Shown: positions 8,501-16,152 of the stretch, piece by piece | How the letters are laid out: the number at the start of each line of letters is the position of its first letter | Position numbering within the stretch: position 1 is the first letter of the stretch | Assembly: GCA_964482405.1 (NCBI GenBank) | Contig: CAYZXH010000014.1 | Span: 1 to 34,284, forward strand | DNA from: Zestomicrobium sp964482405 | GTDB lineage: Archaea; Thermoproteota; Thermoprotei_A; Sulfolobales; NBVN01 | Reading direction: 5' to 3' | Length of the DNA stretch: 34,284 nt | The notes under the pieces: generated by a model | What the model was told of the DNA's origin: nothing | The model's input: the letters and a program-made list of their open reading frames with translations, nothing else | Database searches by the model: none | Made by a program: the position numbers and the translations under genes

Positions 8501-9211
8501 ATGATGATTAGATCCGCGAATAACGACGCAGTGTTTAAGGCGAGTAGGGAGAGGCTTGTTAAGTCGTTGATAGAGGAGGGTATCCTTAAGAGTGAGGATG
8601 TTATTAGGGCTATGCTGACAGTCCCTAGAGAAGAGTTTGTTCCCGCTAAGTATAGGGAGTTGGCGTACTTAGACACCCCGTTATCAATAGGTTGCGGTCA
8701 GACTATCAGCGCTCCCCACATGGTCGCTATAATGACTGAAGCCCTCAAAGTGTCTCGAGGTAATAAAGTCTTGGAGATCGGGACTGGGAGTGGTTATCAA
8801 GCCGCGATCATAGCCGAGATAGTTAAGCCTGAAGGCCATGTATGGACTGTTGAGATAATACCGGAGCTAGCTAGGTTCGCGGAAGAAAACCTTAGGAGAA
8901 CAGGCTACTCAAGTTACGTGACGGTAATTGTCGGTGATGGGAGTAAGGGGTACCAAGACGCCGCACCATATGACAGAATAATAGTTACGGCGGCAGCGCC
9001 TAAAATACCTGAACCACTCATAACTCAACTCAAAGACGGCGGTCGGATGGTGATACCTGTTGGTGACGCGTACATGCAAATCCTCAAAATAATTGAGAAA
9101 AGAGGGAATTCATTACACGTTGAAGACTCAGTACCCTGTGTTTTCGTCCCCTTACTCGGTGAGTACGGGTTCAAGAAAAACTTCTGGCTCGCTAACGATC
9201 CCCACCCCTAA
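8501..9211 (+). CDS. pcm: Protein-L-isoaspartate O-methyltransferase
   Basis: A 236-residue SAM-dependent repair enzyme that methylates L-isoaspartyl residues in aged proteins so they can revert to aspartate. The family start VPREEFVPAKYRELAYLDTP and GCGQTISAPHMVA is followed by motif I VLEIGTGSGYQ (90-99) and the late YDRIIVTAAAPKIPEPLITQ segment. The start is one of two adjacent ATGs at 8501/8504; no clear Shine-Dalgarno, with a TATA-like TTAATATAA about 45 bases upstream. Monocistronic. The approximately 180 bases between this gene and the pseudogene hold nothing else that I recognise. Confidence 0.95.
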   Translation: MMIRSANNDAVFKASRERLVKSLIEEGILKSEDVIRAMLTVPREEFVPAKYRELAYLDTPLSIGCGQTISAPHMVAIMTEALKVSRGNKVLEIGTGSGYQAAIIAEIVKPEGHVWTVEIIPELARFAEENLRRTGYSSYVTVIVGDGSKGYQDAAPYDRIIVTAAAPKIPEPLITQLKDGGRMVIPVGDAYMQILKIIEKRGNSLHVEDSVPCVFVPLLGEYGFKKNFWLANDPHP

Positions 9212-9330
9212 AGAGCAGGATCTCATCAAATGGTGGATGCTTAAGTAGTATTTAGTTCAAACCCGTCCGTTGAAGAACTATGCAAGATTATAAGGCGCGT
9301 TACCCTTATATTTAGGTGCTGGAGGTCGAG

Positions 9331-9768
9331 ATGCCTGTAATAACGTTAATTAATCACTTGGTTGCTAGGGAAGGGTTTAGGTTTATTCAGGGACAGCCTT
9401 CCGAGGAGTGTTTGAAGTGTAGGTTGAGGCCCGTGTGTCTAGATAAACTGAAGCTTAACCACTTGTACGAGGTAGTTAAGGTCACTAACATTAAGAACCC
9501 TTGCAAACTATACGGGTATGTAACAACTGTGGAAGTCGAGGAAAGACCGATAATGCTGGTAGTGCCTAAGAGGTTAGCGTTAGAAGGTCTTAAGTTTGCT
9601 CGTAAGTCTATAGAATGCAATGAAATTAAATGCCCTTATCGTCCTTACTGTAACATAGAATACCTTAAGGGTAACGTGTCAATCAAGATTGTGAGGGTTA
9701 TGGATAGGGTTAACTGCCGGGCATCCAAAGAATCTATGGTCTTGGTCGAAGCAGTGTTAGCGGATTAG
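9331..9768 (+). CDS. UPF0179 family protein, cysteine-rich
   Basis: A 145-residue protein of the archaeal UPF0179 family, of unknown function. The cysteines are arranged as in the family: PSEECLKCRLRPVCLDKL near the N-terminus, a central KNPCKLYG, then ECNEIKCPYRPYCNIEYL and a late VNCRASKES. The pattern suggests a bound metal or Fe-S cluster, but this is inference. The frame is open to a GTG at 9316, yet GGAGGT sits 4 bases before the ATG at 9331 and the family begins at that point. The 3' end overlaps the convergent S6e gene by 12 bases. Confidence 0.85.
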   Translation: MPVITLINHLVAREGFRFIQGQPSEECLKCRLRPVCLDKLKLNHLYEVVKVTNIKNPCKLYGYVTTVEVEERPIMLVVPKRLALEGLKFARKSIECNEIKCPYRPYCNIEYLKGNVSIKIVRVMDRVNCRASKESMVLVEAVLAD

Positions 9769-10407
9769 CTTAGTGTTTATCTGCACTATCTCGTCGGTCA
9801 CGGTATTTCCTCTAACGTATTTCCTTCTTCTCTCGCCCTCGTCTCGCGGGTGAAAACCTGGCGGTTCTGAGAGCAGCAAAGCTTTCTTAATCCCCCCTTG
9901 TAGTGAGGGAATCATCGGGAAACCAGAGCTATCTGAACCGCCAGTTATTAGAAGCTTCCACTCAGCCGGCAATCCTACGACTGAGGCGGGAACAGTATCA
10001 CCTATCTTCTTACCTATGAGCGCGTTAGCCTTATCGCCTGTCACAGCAATCTGGAATGAGGCAGCCCTGAAGATCTCGCCTAAAACCTCCTCCGAGCCTA
10101 CCTTTTCTGAAAGAAAAGCTGAAGGGACAACGACAGTGTCTGGCGGGACTGAGGGGTCATCAACTAGCTTAACGGTCAGGTTGACTTTCTCCTTATTAGT
10201 CTTGTTTTTCCATATCCTGAGCGTGGCAATACCTAGAGGGGAGTTAACGGCTTTCTTGGTCTCTGGGTTAATCTTGCATATAGTCAGAACCCTATTATTC
10301 TTATGTTCCTCACCATAGCTTAAATCACTAGAACCCACTACCTTAACTAACAAAGGCTTTGGGTTCACAGCTTCCGGATCCGAAACCACCACCTTAAACT
10401 CAGGCAT
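9757..10407 (-). CDS. rps6e: 30S ribosomal protein S6e
   Basis: A 216-residue small-subunit ribosomal protein. The C-terminal half is unmistakable: WKLLITGGSDSSGFPM, then PPGFHPRDEGERRRKYVRGN and IVQINTKLIR. The N-terminal half (about 1-125, including LGIATLRIWKN) matches the longer crenarchaeal form rather than the short euryarchaeal one. ATG at 10407, with AT-rich TATA candidates at about 10430-10460. The stop lies inside the end of the convergent UPF0179 gene, so the two transcripts must overlap by at least 12 bases. Confidence 0.94.
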   Translation of the reverse strand: MPEFKVVVSDPEAVNPKPLLVKVVGSSDLSYGEEHKNNRVLTICKINPETKKAVNSPLGIATLRIWKNKTNKEKVNLTVKLVDDPSVPPDTVVVPSAFLSEKVGSEEVLGEIFRAASFQIAVTGDKANALIGKKIGDTVPASVVGLPAEWKLLITGGSDSSGFPMIPSLQGGIKKALLLSEPPGFHPRDEGERRRKYVRGNTVTDEIVQINTKLIR

Positions 10408-10597
10408 TACATTTACTCACCTACTCGCTGTTAAATTTTTGGAAAACTAAATAAATAAGCTTTCACGACCTGACATCACCGCCCCAACACTGGAAGGTAA
10501 CATCATCATTGCAGGGAAGAGATACGCTAGTTACGGGCTCGCTCCTACGCAATCGCTACACAGCCCCGTTCGAGAGGTTCCCGACCGTGGAGACGTT

Positions 10598-11122
10598 CTA
10601 CAAACTCGCGGGCACGAGCCCTACTATGTACGCCCTCGCGTTAACTCCTCTTCTCAAGTTTTCGATCAAGCTTCTTTTTATGTCTGCAGCAGACTTAGTT
10701 GAGTTTATAGCTAGAGTATTTCGACTCACGTGTGCGGATTTCCTGATTATTATTCTTCGGTCATCACTTAACTCAAGTCTCGGATCACCCCTACCTACAA
10801 TCAAGTCGTACTCTCCTGACTCATCAACAAGTAATATGAGGATTACGGAATTCCTACTCCTTATGATCTGTTTTAATTCTTGGTTTAAGTCTGCTAACCC
10901 TTTATCAGCGCTAACCCCTATTATACAATCTCCTCTAGGCGTCAAGTAGTTTTCTTTAGTTATTTCGAGTGTGGTCTTATGTGTTGCTCTAACGTTGGGG
11001 TGTCCTTTAAAACTTACTACGTCTAACCCGGTGAAGTACTTAAGATCTGAAAAATTCGTCACGTTATCTTGGCGGTTTATGAGTTCCTTCAGTATACTTC
11101 CGGAGCTCTCCACTCTCCCCAC
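10598..11122 (-). CDS. DUF371 family protein
   Basis: An archaeal protein of unknown function, 174 residues in the longest reading. DUF371 is recognised from FKGHPNVRATHKTTLEITKE directly followed by LTPRGDCIIGVSADKG, and from the later VGRGDPRLEL and IIRKSAHVSRNTLA. Family members normally begin only a few residues before GHPN, so about 30 N-terminal residues here may not be translated; a GTG at 11062 is one alternative, but no start has a convincing ribosome site. The longest reading overlaps the end of the mutase large-subunit gene by 34 bases, so it is co-transcribed with the methylmalonyl-CoA operon. Confidence 0.85.
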   Translation of the reverse strand: MGRVESSGSILKELINRQDNVTNFSDLKYFTGLDVVSFKGHPNVRATHKTTLEITKENYLTPRGDCIIGVSADKGLADLNQELKQIIRSRNSVILILLVDESGEYDLIVGRGDPRLELSDDRRIIIRKSAHVSRNTLAINSTKSAADIKRSLIENLRRGVNARAYIVGLVPASL

Positions 11123-12768
11123 ACTTCTCTCAATGTCTTGGAGATCTCGCCTAGCGTCGCTTTATGCTTAACTGCTTCGTAGATGTACGGGAATATGTTC
11201 ACGTCTTCCTTCTCGGCGGCTTTCCTGAGCTCGTTTAACGTATCCCTAACCTTCATAGAGTCTCTTTCCTTCCTAAGTTGCTCCAGCCTGAGTACAACCC
11301 TCTCCCTGACTTTAGGATCTACCTTGAGAATTTTTATGCTTGGGGTTTCCTCCTCTATGAGTGTGTTAACACCTATTATCGGTACCTCACCCCTCTCAAC
11401 CCTTAACTGCCACTCATACGCTGCTCTAGCTATCTCTCTCTGCGGGTAACCTAACTCAATAGCTTTAATCATGCCTCCCAACCTATCGATTTCATCTATT
11501 ATTTTCCACGCCCTCTCCTCTATTTGGTCAGTAAGCCATTCTATGTAGTACGAACCACCGAGAGGGTCTACAGTGTCGATAACTCCTGACTCGTAGAGCA
11601 GTACCTGCTGTACCCTAACAGAAAGCTTAACGGACTCTTCGGTAGGTAACGATAACGCCTCATCGTATGAGTTAACGTGTAGTGATTGCGTACCCCCCAG
11701 AACCGCTGCCAGCGCCTGCAACGTAGTCCTAATCAAGTTAACCAGTGGTTGCTGGGCCGTGAGCAACACGCCGGCTGTCTGCGTGTGGAATCTGAGCATC
11801 ATTGACCTAGGGTCTTTAGCGTTGAATCTATCCCTCATGATCTTAGCCCACATCCTCCTAGCAGCTCTAAACTTCGCTATCTGCTCGAATAAGTTGGTTC
11901 TAGCTGCGAAGAAGAAGGACAGCTGCCCGGCGAACTCGTCTACGTTCATCCCCCTCTCAAGAACCCAATTAACGTACTCTATAGCGTCAGCTAGTGTGAA
12001 AGCTATCTCCATAGCCGGGGTCGCGCCAGCCTCCTCAAAATGATAACCCGAGATACTAATAGAGTTCCACTTAGGTATGTTCTTAGCAGCGTAGATTATG
12101 AGGTCCGTCGCGTACCTCATGGAAGGTCTCGGCGGGTATATGTAGTTATTCCTAGCTATATACTCCTTCAGTATGTCATTCTGGACAGTCCCCCTCAGCA
12201 AAGATTTACTTATGCCTCTAGACTCGGCGACGGCAACGTACATCGATAATATCTCGATAGCTGTGGCGTTTATGGTCATGGAGGTAGAGATCTTATCCAT
12301 GGGGATATCCTGAAACACTAGAGCCATCTCGTTAACTGACGGCATAGAAACACCGACCTTACCGACCTCATACCAAGCCAGCTTGTCGTCAGGATCTAGA
12401 CCTAACTGTGTTGGGAGGTCGAAAGCCATGCTAAGCCCTGTCTGGCCGATACTCAAGAGGTACTTGTAGCGAGAGTTTGTGTCTTCAGCGGATCCAAACC
12501 CAGCGTACTGCCTTATAGTCCAGGCACGACCCCTGTACATAGTCGGATATACTCCCCTAGTGAAGGGGTAGGCGCCCGGGAACCCTAACTTACTTAAGTA
12601 ATCCCATCCAGCACCCTCCGTGTCTAGAGGGGTATACAAACCCTTAATCTCCAGTCCTTCCTCAGAAAGGAAACGAGACTTCGCCTCAGGAGCTTTCTTA
12701 ATCGTTGGCTGGAGAACCTCATTAACCCACTCACTAAACTTTTCTCTAAGCTTCTCTAAATCAGTCAT
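11089..12768 (-). CDS. Methylmalonyl-CoA mutase, large (catalytic) subunit
   Basis: A 559-residue TIM-barrel subunit that, with the separate B12-binding subunit, interconverts (R)-methylmalonyl-CoA and succinyl-CoA. Seen are the substrate-binding YPTMYRGRAWTIRQYAGFGS, the SIGQTGLSMAFDLPTQLG stretch, ISGYHFEEAGATP with the catalytic-site histidine, RFHTQTAG, and ESGVIDTVDPLGGSYYIE. The tyrosine of YPTMYRG and the HTQTAG residues favour methylmalonyl-CoA over the isobutyryl- or ethylmalonyl-type mutases. ATG at 12768 overlaps the epimerase stop by 4 bases (ATGA). Third gene of the operon. Confidence 0.95.
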   Translation of the reverse strand: MTDLEKLREKFSEWVNEVLQPTIKKAPEAKSRFLSEEGLEIKGLYTPLDTEGAGWDYLSKLGFPGAYPFTRGVYPTMYRGRAWTIRQYAGFGSAEDTNSRYKYLLSIGQTGLSMAFDLPTQLGLDPDDKLAWYEVGKVGVSMPSVNEMALVFQDIPMDKISTSMTINATAIEILSMYVAVAESRGISKSLLRGTVQNDILKEYIARNNYIYPPRPSMRYATDLIIYAAKNIPKWNSISISGYHFEEAGATPAMEIAFTLADAIEYVNWVLERGMNVDEFAGQLSFFFAARTNLFEQIAKFRAARRMWAKIMRDRFNAKDPRSMMLRFHTQTAGVLLTAQQPLVNLIRTTLQALAAVLGGTQSLHVNSYDEALSLPTEESVKLSVRVQQVLLYESGVIDTVDPLGGSYYIEWLTDQIEERAWKIIDEIDRLGGMIKAIELGYPQREIARAAYEWQLRVERGEVPIIGVNTLIEEETPSIKILKVDPKVRERVVLRLEQLRKERDSMKVRDTLNELRKAAEKEDVNIFPYIYEAVKHKATLGEISKTLREVWGEWRAPEVY

Positions 12769-13172
12769 TCATGCCCCACCCTCTCAACCAACTCAAGCAA
12801 AACCCCGCCAGTCGACTTCGGGTGAACGAAATTTATTTTCCTAGAACCCCCCGAGACCGTCCTCGCTTTATCATAGACCAGCACGGCACCCCTGTTCTTA
12901 AGAACCTCAGTAGACTTATCGACATCATCAACTCTTATCGCTATGTGGTGTATCCCCTCACCCCTCTTCTCAATGAACTTACTTATAGCCGAGTCTTGAG
13001 TGGTTCCTTGAAGTAACTCTATGTACGTCTCACCCACCTTAAACATAGCTACCCTAACGTTTTCCTCAGGCACCTCCTCAATACCCTCTAGTTCAAGCCC
13101 TAACACGTCCTTATAGAACTTCACGGCCTCTTCCAGGTTCTTGACTGCAATACCTATATGATCTATCCTCAC
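12765..13172 (-). CDS. mce: Methylmalonyl-CoA epimerase
   Basis: A 135-residue vicinal-oxygen-chelate fold enzyme that interconverts (S)- and (R)-methylmalonyl-CoA. It has the paired beta-alpha-beta modules of the family: IDHIGIAVKNLEEAVKFYKD at the N-terminus with metal ligand H5, the central YIELLQG, EGIHHIAIRVDDVDKS, and the C-terminal VLLELVER with the last ligand. GTG at 13172 overlaps the upstream stop (GTGA), and its own stop overlaps the mutase start (ATGA), so translation of the three genes is coupled. Confidence 0.95.
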   Translation of the reverse strand: MRIDHIGIAVKNLEEAVKFYKDVLGLELEGIEEVPEENVRVAMFKVGETYIELLQGTTQDSAISKFIEKRGEGIHHIAIRVDDVDKSTEVLKNRGAVLVYDKARTVSGGSRKINFVHPKSTGGVLLELVERVGHE

Positions 13173-13618
13173 GTACTACCCACCTCACACGCCTTTTCAA
13201 AAACCTCGGTTACCTTCTTAAGCGGCGTTCCTGGAGTAAGGACCTCGAAAACCCCTAACTTCTTCAGTTCCCCCACGTCTTCAGGAGGTATTATCCCTCC
13301 GACTATGACCGGTATGTTAACTCCTCGCTCTCTCAACAACTTAAGTAAGTCATTAACGAGTTCTAGGTGTGAGCCAGAAAGTATGGAGACACCTATCGCG
13401 GCAACGTCCTCCTCCACAGCCGCTTCAGCCACGTCCTCAGGGGTTTTATGCACGCCTAGGTACACTACCTCAAACCCAGCATCCCTCAAAGCTCTAGCAA
13501 TGACTTTAGCGCCGCGGTCATGCCCGTCTAAACCGAGTTTAGAGACCAGAACCTTCCTCCTAACACTCTTAGTTTGGGTTACGGCTTCAGACACCGATAA
13601 GGTCACGTGACCCCCCAT
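13169..13618 (-). CDS. Methylmalonyl-CoA mutase, small B12-binding subunit
   Basis: A 149-residue Rossmann-type cobalamin-binding protein. The base-off/His-on motif DxHxxG is present as D31, H33 and G36 in KLGLDGHDRGAKVIA, followed by SILSGSHLELV and PVIVGGIIPPEDV, all standard for the detached B12 subunit. A TATA-like CTTATTAGG (13636-13644) lies about 22 bases before the ATG at 13618, so the message may be leaderless. A GTG at 13606 behind a GGGGGGT is a second possible start. First gene of the operon; no MeaB-type chaperone GTPase is present in the window. Confidence 0.94.
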   Translation of the reverse strand: MGGHVTLSVSEAVTQTKSVRRKVLVSKLGLDGHDRGAKVIARALRDAGFEVVYLGVHKTPEDVAEAAVEEDVAAIGVSILSGSHLELVNDLLKLLRERGVNIPVIVGGIIPPEDVGELKKLGVFEVLTPGTPLKKVTEVFEKACEVGST

Positions 13619-13685
13619 ATAATTAGCGACATAATCCTAATAAGAGTTAGTACTCAAGTTGTGGAAACTTGTCAAAAACGGTACG

Positions 13686-14891
13686 TTAGAGGTCTTTGCT
13701 CATCATACAACATATGAAGAAACCCTCAGTGAGGTGTTTATGTGGGTGTAGACGCATAAAGTGACTGTGATGCTCGTAGGACTCATAACCTTCTGAAGCC
13801 CATTGAATAGGCCTGTAAAACCTGACCTTCTCGGAAACCGTGTTAGCTACCTCCTCACCCTCCTCCGGCATTAGAGAACAGGTCGAGTAGACCACTGTCT
13901 CACCTAACGTCACGGACCTACTAATCAGTTCTTTCTGCACGGCGGAATAATATCTTACTTTAGACTCTGTTAAGGTTATTTTAAGACCGGGATCTTTAGA
14001 CACAGCACCACTATTACTACACGGCGCGTCTAGGAGAACCTTATCGAAAACCCTCCTTAACTGTATATTCCTCGAGTCGTTAACAACTACGTAGACCTTG
14101 CTTAAGTCAACTCCAAGCTTCTCTAATAGTTGACGCCCCATCAACGATCTCTTATAGCTTATGTCTACGGCAACGACCCTCGCTCTATTATCTGACAACA
14201 TCGCTATTAAGGAGGTCTTCATCCCTGGCGCGAAAGCCATGTCTAGAACGACATCCCCTGGTTGAGGGTTCAGCGCTTCCACGACCGCAACCGACGCTTT
14301 ATCTTGTAGTATTAGCTCATAGTTTTTCACGGCGCTGAGGAGTCTGACCGGCTTGGGACTCTTGATTATCTGAAGTAGGTAAGGGTAGTTAGAGTCAACA
14401 ACGTAATCGACGCCCTCACGACTCAAAGACCTCAAAACCCTTTCTTCAGAAGCTTTCAGGGTGTTGATCCTAGCCCATAAAACCCTCTTACTAAGAGATT
14501 TGAGGAGTTCACGCACCTCACTACCAACCAGACTAGAGAGTTTCTCGTAAAACCAGCGATTAACACCGTACCTACACCATTCGGGAAGACCTTCCTCGTT
14601 CACACCCCCCTCAACCCACGCTCTAGCATAACTGCTATAGCTCTTACCAACCCCTAAGAAACACTTCACTTTAATGTAGTCAGAAATAAAATCCCTTGCT
14701 GCGTTGTATAGGGCCTCCCTCTCAAACAAGCTCAGCTTACAGACGCCCTTACAAGCCCTCTTAAACGCTACGTCAACAGAGACCCTGTAGTTAACGACAT
14801 TGTAAAGAACTCTTGAAAGAATTTTAACCACTAAACGCTTACTAAGACCCTGTAGACCGTCACGTTCCGCGCTCGGAATCCCTGACCACAC
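13686..14891 (-). CDS. NOL1/NOP2/Sun-family RNA m5C methyltransferase with NusB-like N-terminal domain
   Basis: A 401-residue protein. The first 110 residues are helical and resemble the NusB/RsmB-type domain. The SAM-dependent methyltransferase follows, with motif IV LLDAPCSNSG (C291) and motif VI YSTCSLMPEE (C338), the two cysteines used for release and for catalysis. Motif I reads DMAFAPGMKT instead of the usual DxxAAPGGKT, so SAM contacts may differ slightly. The RNA target (rRNA or tRNA) cannot be told from sequence. GTG start at 14891. A box C/D sRNA lies upstream on the same strand. A second NSUN-type gene is present at 32899-33873. Confidence 0.88.
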   Translation of the reverse strand: MWSGIPSAERDGLQGLSKRLVVKILSRVLYNVVNYRVSVDVAFKRACKGVCKLSLFEREALYNAARDFISDYIKVKCFLGVGKSYSSYARAWVEGGVNEEGLPEWCRYGVNRWFYEKLSSLVGSEVRELLKSLSKRVLWARINTLKASEERVLRSLSREGVDYVVDSNYPYLLQIIKSPKPVRLLSAVKNYELILQDKASVAVVEALNPQPGDVVLDMAFAPGMKTSLIAMLSDNRARVVAVDISYKRSLMGRQLLEKLGVDLSKVYVVVNDSRNIQLRRVFDKVLLDAPCSNSGAVSKDPGLKITLTESKVRYYSAVQKELISRSVTLGETVVYSTCSLMPEEGEEVANTVSEKVRFYRPIQWASEGYESYEHHSHFMRLHPHKHLTEGFFICCMMSKDL

Positions 14892-14964
14892 CCTACTAAA
14901 GTATTAACAGGACCATTATGAATTCACCACAACCTGCTTAAGAGGCAACTAAGTCGTGAGAGAA

Positions 14965-15023
14965 TTTCTCAGTTCGTCGCGAGATCCTCATCCCTCAGTC
15001 TGGAGCGGCTACATCATCAAATT
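14965..15023 (-). ncRNA. Box C/D guide sRNA
   Basis: On the minus strand there is box C TTGATGA (15020-15014, U instead of purine at the first place), a 15-base guide, box D' CTGA (14998-14995), a 2-3 base spacer, a box C' like GATGAG (about 14992-14987), a second guide GATCTCGCGACGAA (14986-14973) and box D CTGA (14972-14969). AATT on either side can close the terminal stem. A TATA-like GTTAATAAG (15050-15042) places the start near 15021. All spacings fit archaeal C/D sRNAs. By the N+5 rule the D guide would direct 2'-O-methylation of the U in CGUCGUGAGA, a conserved 23S domain V segment near the peptidyl transferase centre (about U2593 in E. coli numbering, from memory). The D' target is not assigned. 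Confidence 0.74.
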
Positions 15024-15041
15024 GAATAATGACTACAAACC

Positions 15042-15050
15042 TTATTAACT
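15042..15050 (-). promoter_or_regulatory. TATA box of the box C/D sRNA
   Basis: GTTAATAAG on the minus strand is centred about 26 bases upstream of box C, the expected distance for an sRNA that begins a few bases before its C box. It lies just past the end of the Pop5 gene, so the sRNA probably has its own transcript. Confidence 0.5.
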
Positions 15051-15068
15051 TAAGCTCCCTCAAACAGA

Positions 15069-15560
15069 TTACGTGGTCTCAGCATATCTCTTAGCTTTTT
15101 TGTAAGTGCCGGTAATCCTTTCCGGGAACACTTGGGTTAAGAGTTCCTTCCTCTCTAAGTACGCTAAAGCAAGCAACACGCTCCACCTATAGTGATTCCT
15201 GACCCTGATCACCGCCTTCGAAGTTTTTTCGCTAAAGTATAGGACTCTCGGAGACGCTTCTGAGTATCCTCTCCTCCCGTATAACTCTATGAAGGCCTCG
15301 TCAATACGTTTCTGTAACTCACTAACGCCGATATTACTTGAGCTAATCAACCTCACAACTAAATACCTGTTCTTGAACCTTCTACGCTTCTCAATACTCT
15401 TAACGACGTGCCTCAAAACTCTCGAATTCAGGGTGCCTAGCACGTGCCTGATCTCACGCCGGAACATAATTAATTGAAGCAAAGCGATCACAGCAAGGAT
15501 TAAAGCTACTGAAGCTACTACTAGGTAAACAGCCTCAAACAACCCCGTCAAAACCAGCAC
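15069..15560 (-). CDS. rnp2: RNase P protein component 2 (Pop5) with N-terminal membrane helix
   Basis: A 163-residue protein. From about residue 60 on it is archaeal Pop5, which pairs with Rpp30 and activates the RNase P RNA: RYLVVRLISSSNIGVSELQK, then AFIELYGRRGYSEASPRVL, KAVIRVRNHYRWSVLLAL and a GTYKKAKRY tail. Unusually, residues 5-31 are almost entirely hydrophobic (LFEAVYLVVASVALILAVIA and on), a likely transmembrane segment, followed by a basic stretch. The start is GTG 15560 or TTG 15551, the latter with GAGGTG 6 bases upstream. Starting at the ATG at 15467 would remove the helix but lacks a ribosome site. It overlaps the Rpp30 gene by up to 26 bases. Confidence 0.87.
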   Translation of the reverse strand: MLVLTGLFEAVYLVVASVALILAVIALLQLIMFRREIRHVLGTLNSRVLRHVVKSIEKRRRFKNRYLVVRLISSSNIGVSELQKRIDEAFIELYGRRGYSEASPRVLYFSEKTSKAVIRVRNHYRWSVLLALAYLERKELLTQVFPERITGTYKKAKRYAETT

Positions 15561-16152
15561 CTCTGAGGATGGATACAGGATTCGTAGTGAGTGCCGAGAG
15601 CGCCTTAACCTCGGAAAGACCTAACTCTAGTAAGAGAGCGTAATATATGATCGGGTGGTGTACCTCATTTAAGTTACGTGCCCCACTACCTAAAGCTATG
15701 GTAATCCGGCTCCTCTCGTAAAAACTTAGTAGTATGCGAAGACCTGAAAGATCCCTCCCAGAAGATATTAGATCTAGAATTTCCGACGCGTTAATTATCA
15801 CCGGCATTCCCACGTTAACTAACTTCACGTAACTCTTCTTAAACTTGCTATCAGTCAGTAACCTGCCCCCCACCTCCACAGCGTTTAAGACTTTCAGTAC
15901 CCGGTTACTTAACTTCAGTTCATCAGGCGTTCTAGCTGAAAGCACCTTAAGTGACTTACCCTTAATTGCTTGAGGAACCTCCGTATAGCTCACGGTAGTG
16001 CACGGAATTAGCTTAACATCACTTAAAGTTGTGAAATCAGGTATGTCTCGCAGGACTATGGCGGAGTACGCGTAATTACTAGCTTTCTTAACTAATTGAT
16101 TAAGTAGTGAGGGAGGGGTCTTATTACTGACGTCTACGTACTTAAACCGCAT
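15535..16152 (-). CDS. rnp3: RNase P protein component 3 (Rpp30)
   Basis: A 205-residue PHP/TIM-barrel-like subunit of the tRNA 5'-processing enzyme RNase P. It begins with the family segment FKYVDVSNKT and contains LKVLNAVEVGGRLL, a VIINASEILD strand, ITIALGSGARNLNEV, and the C-terminal ALLLELGLSEVKALSALTTN. It sits in the conserved L15e / exosome-associated / Rpp30 / Pop5 order and overlaps both neighbours (19 bases with the upstream gene, up to 26 with Pop5), so translation is coupled. Confidence 0.93.
   Translation of the reverse strand: MRFKYVDVSNKTPPSLLNQLVKKASNYAYSAIVLRDIPDFTTLSDVKLIPCTTVSYTEVPQAIKGKSLKVLSARTPDELKLSNRVLKVLNAVEVGGRLLTDSKFKKSYVKLVNVGMPVIINASEILDLISSGRDLSGLRILLSFYERSRITIALGSGARNLNEVHHPIIYYALLLELGLSEVKALSALTTNPVSILRGAGFDGVV

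Noticed and set aside
10450..10515. ATGATGA and a TGATGT on the minus strand upstream of S6e, resembling boxes C and C'
   Set aside because: No CTGA follows either one at a sensible distance, so no D or D' box.
10500..10600. A tRNA-like CCCCGTTCGAGAGG element after DUF371
   Set aside because: It resembles a T arm only; no acceptor or anticodon stem can be built around it.
10509..10949. A 146-codon right-pointing open frame
   Set aside because: Antisense shadow of DUF371 and its trailer, with no domain and atypical composition.
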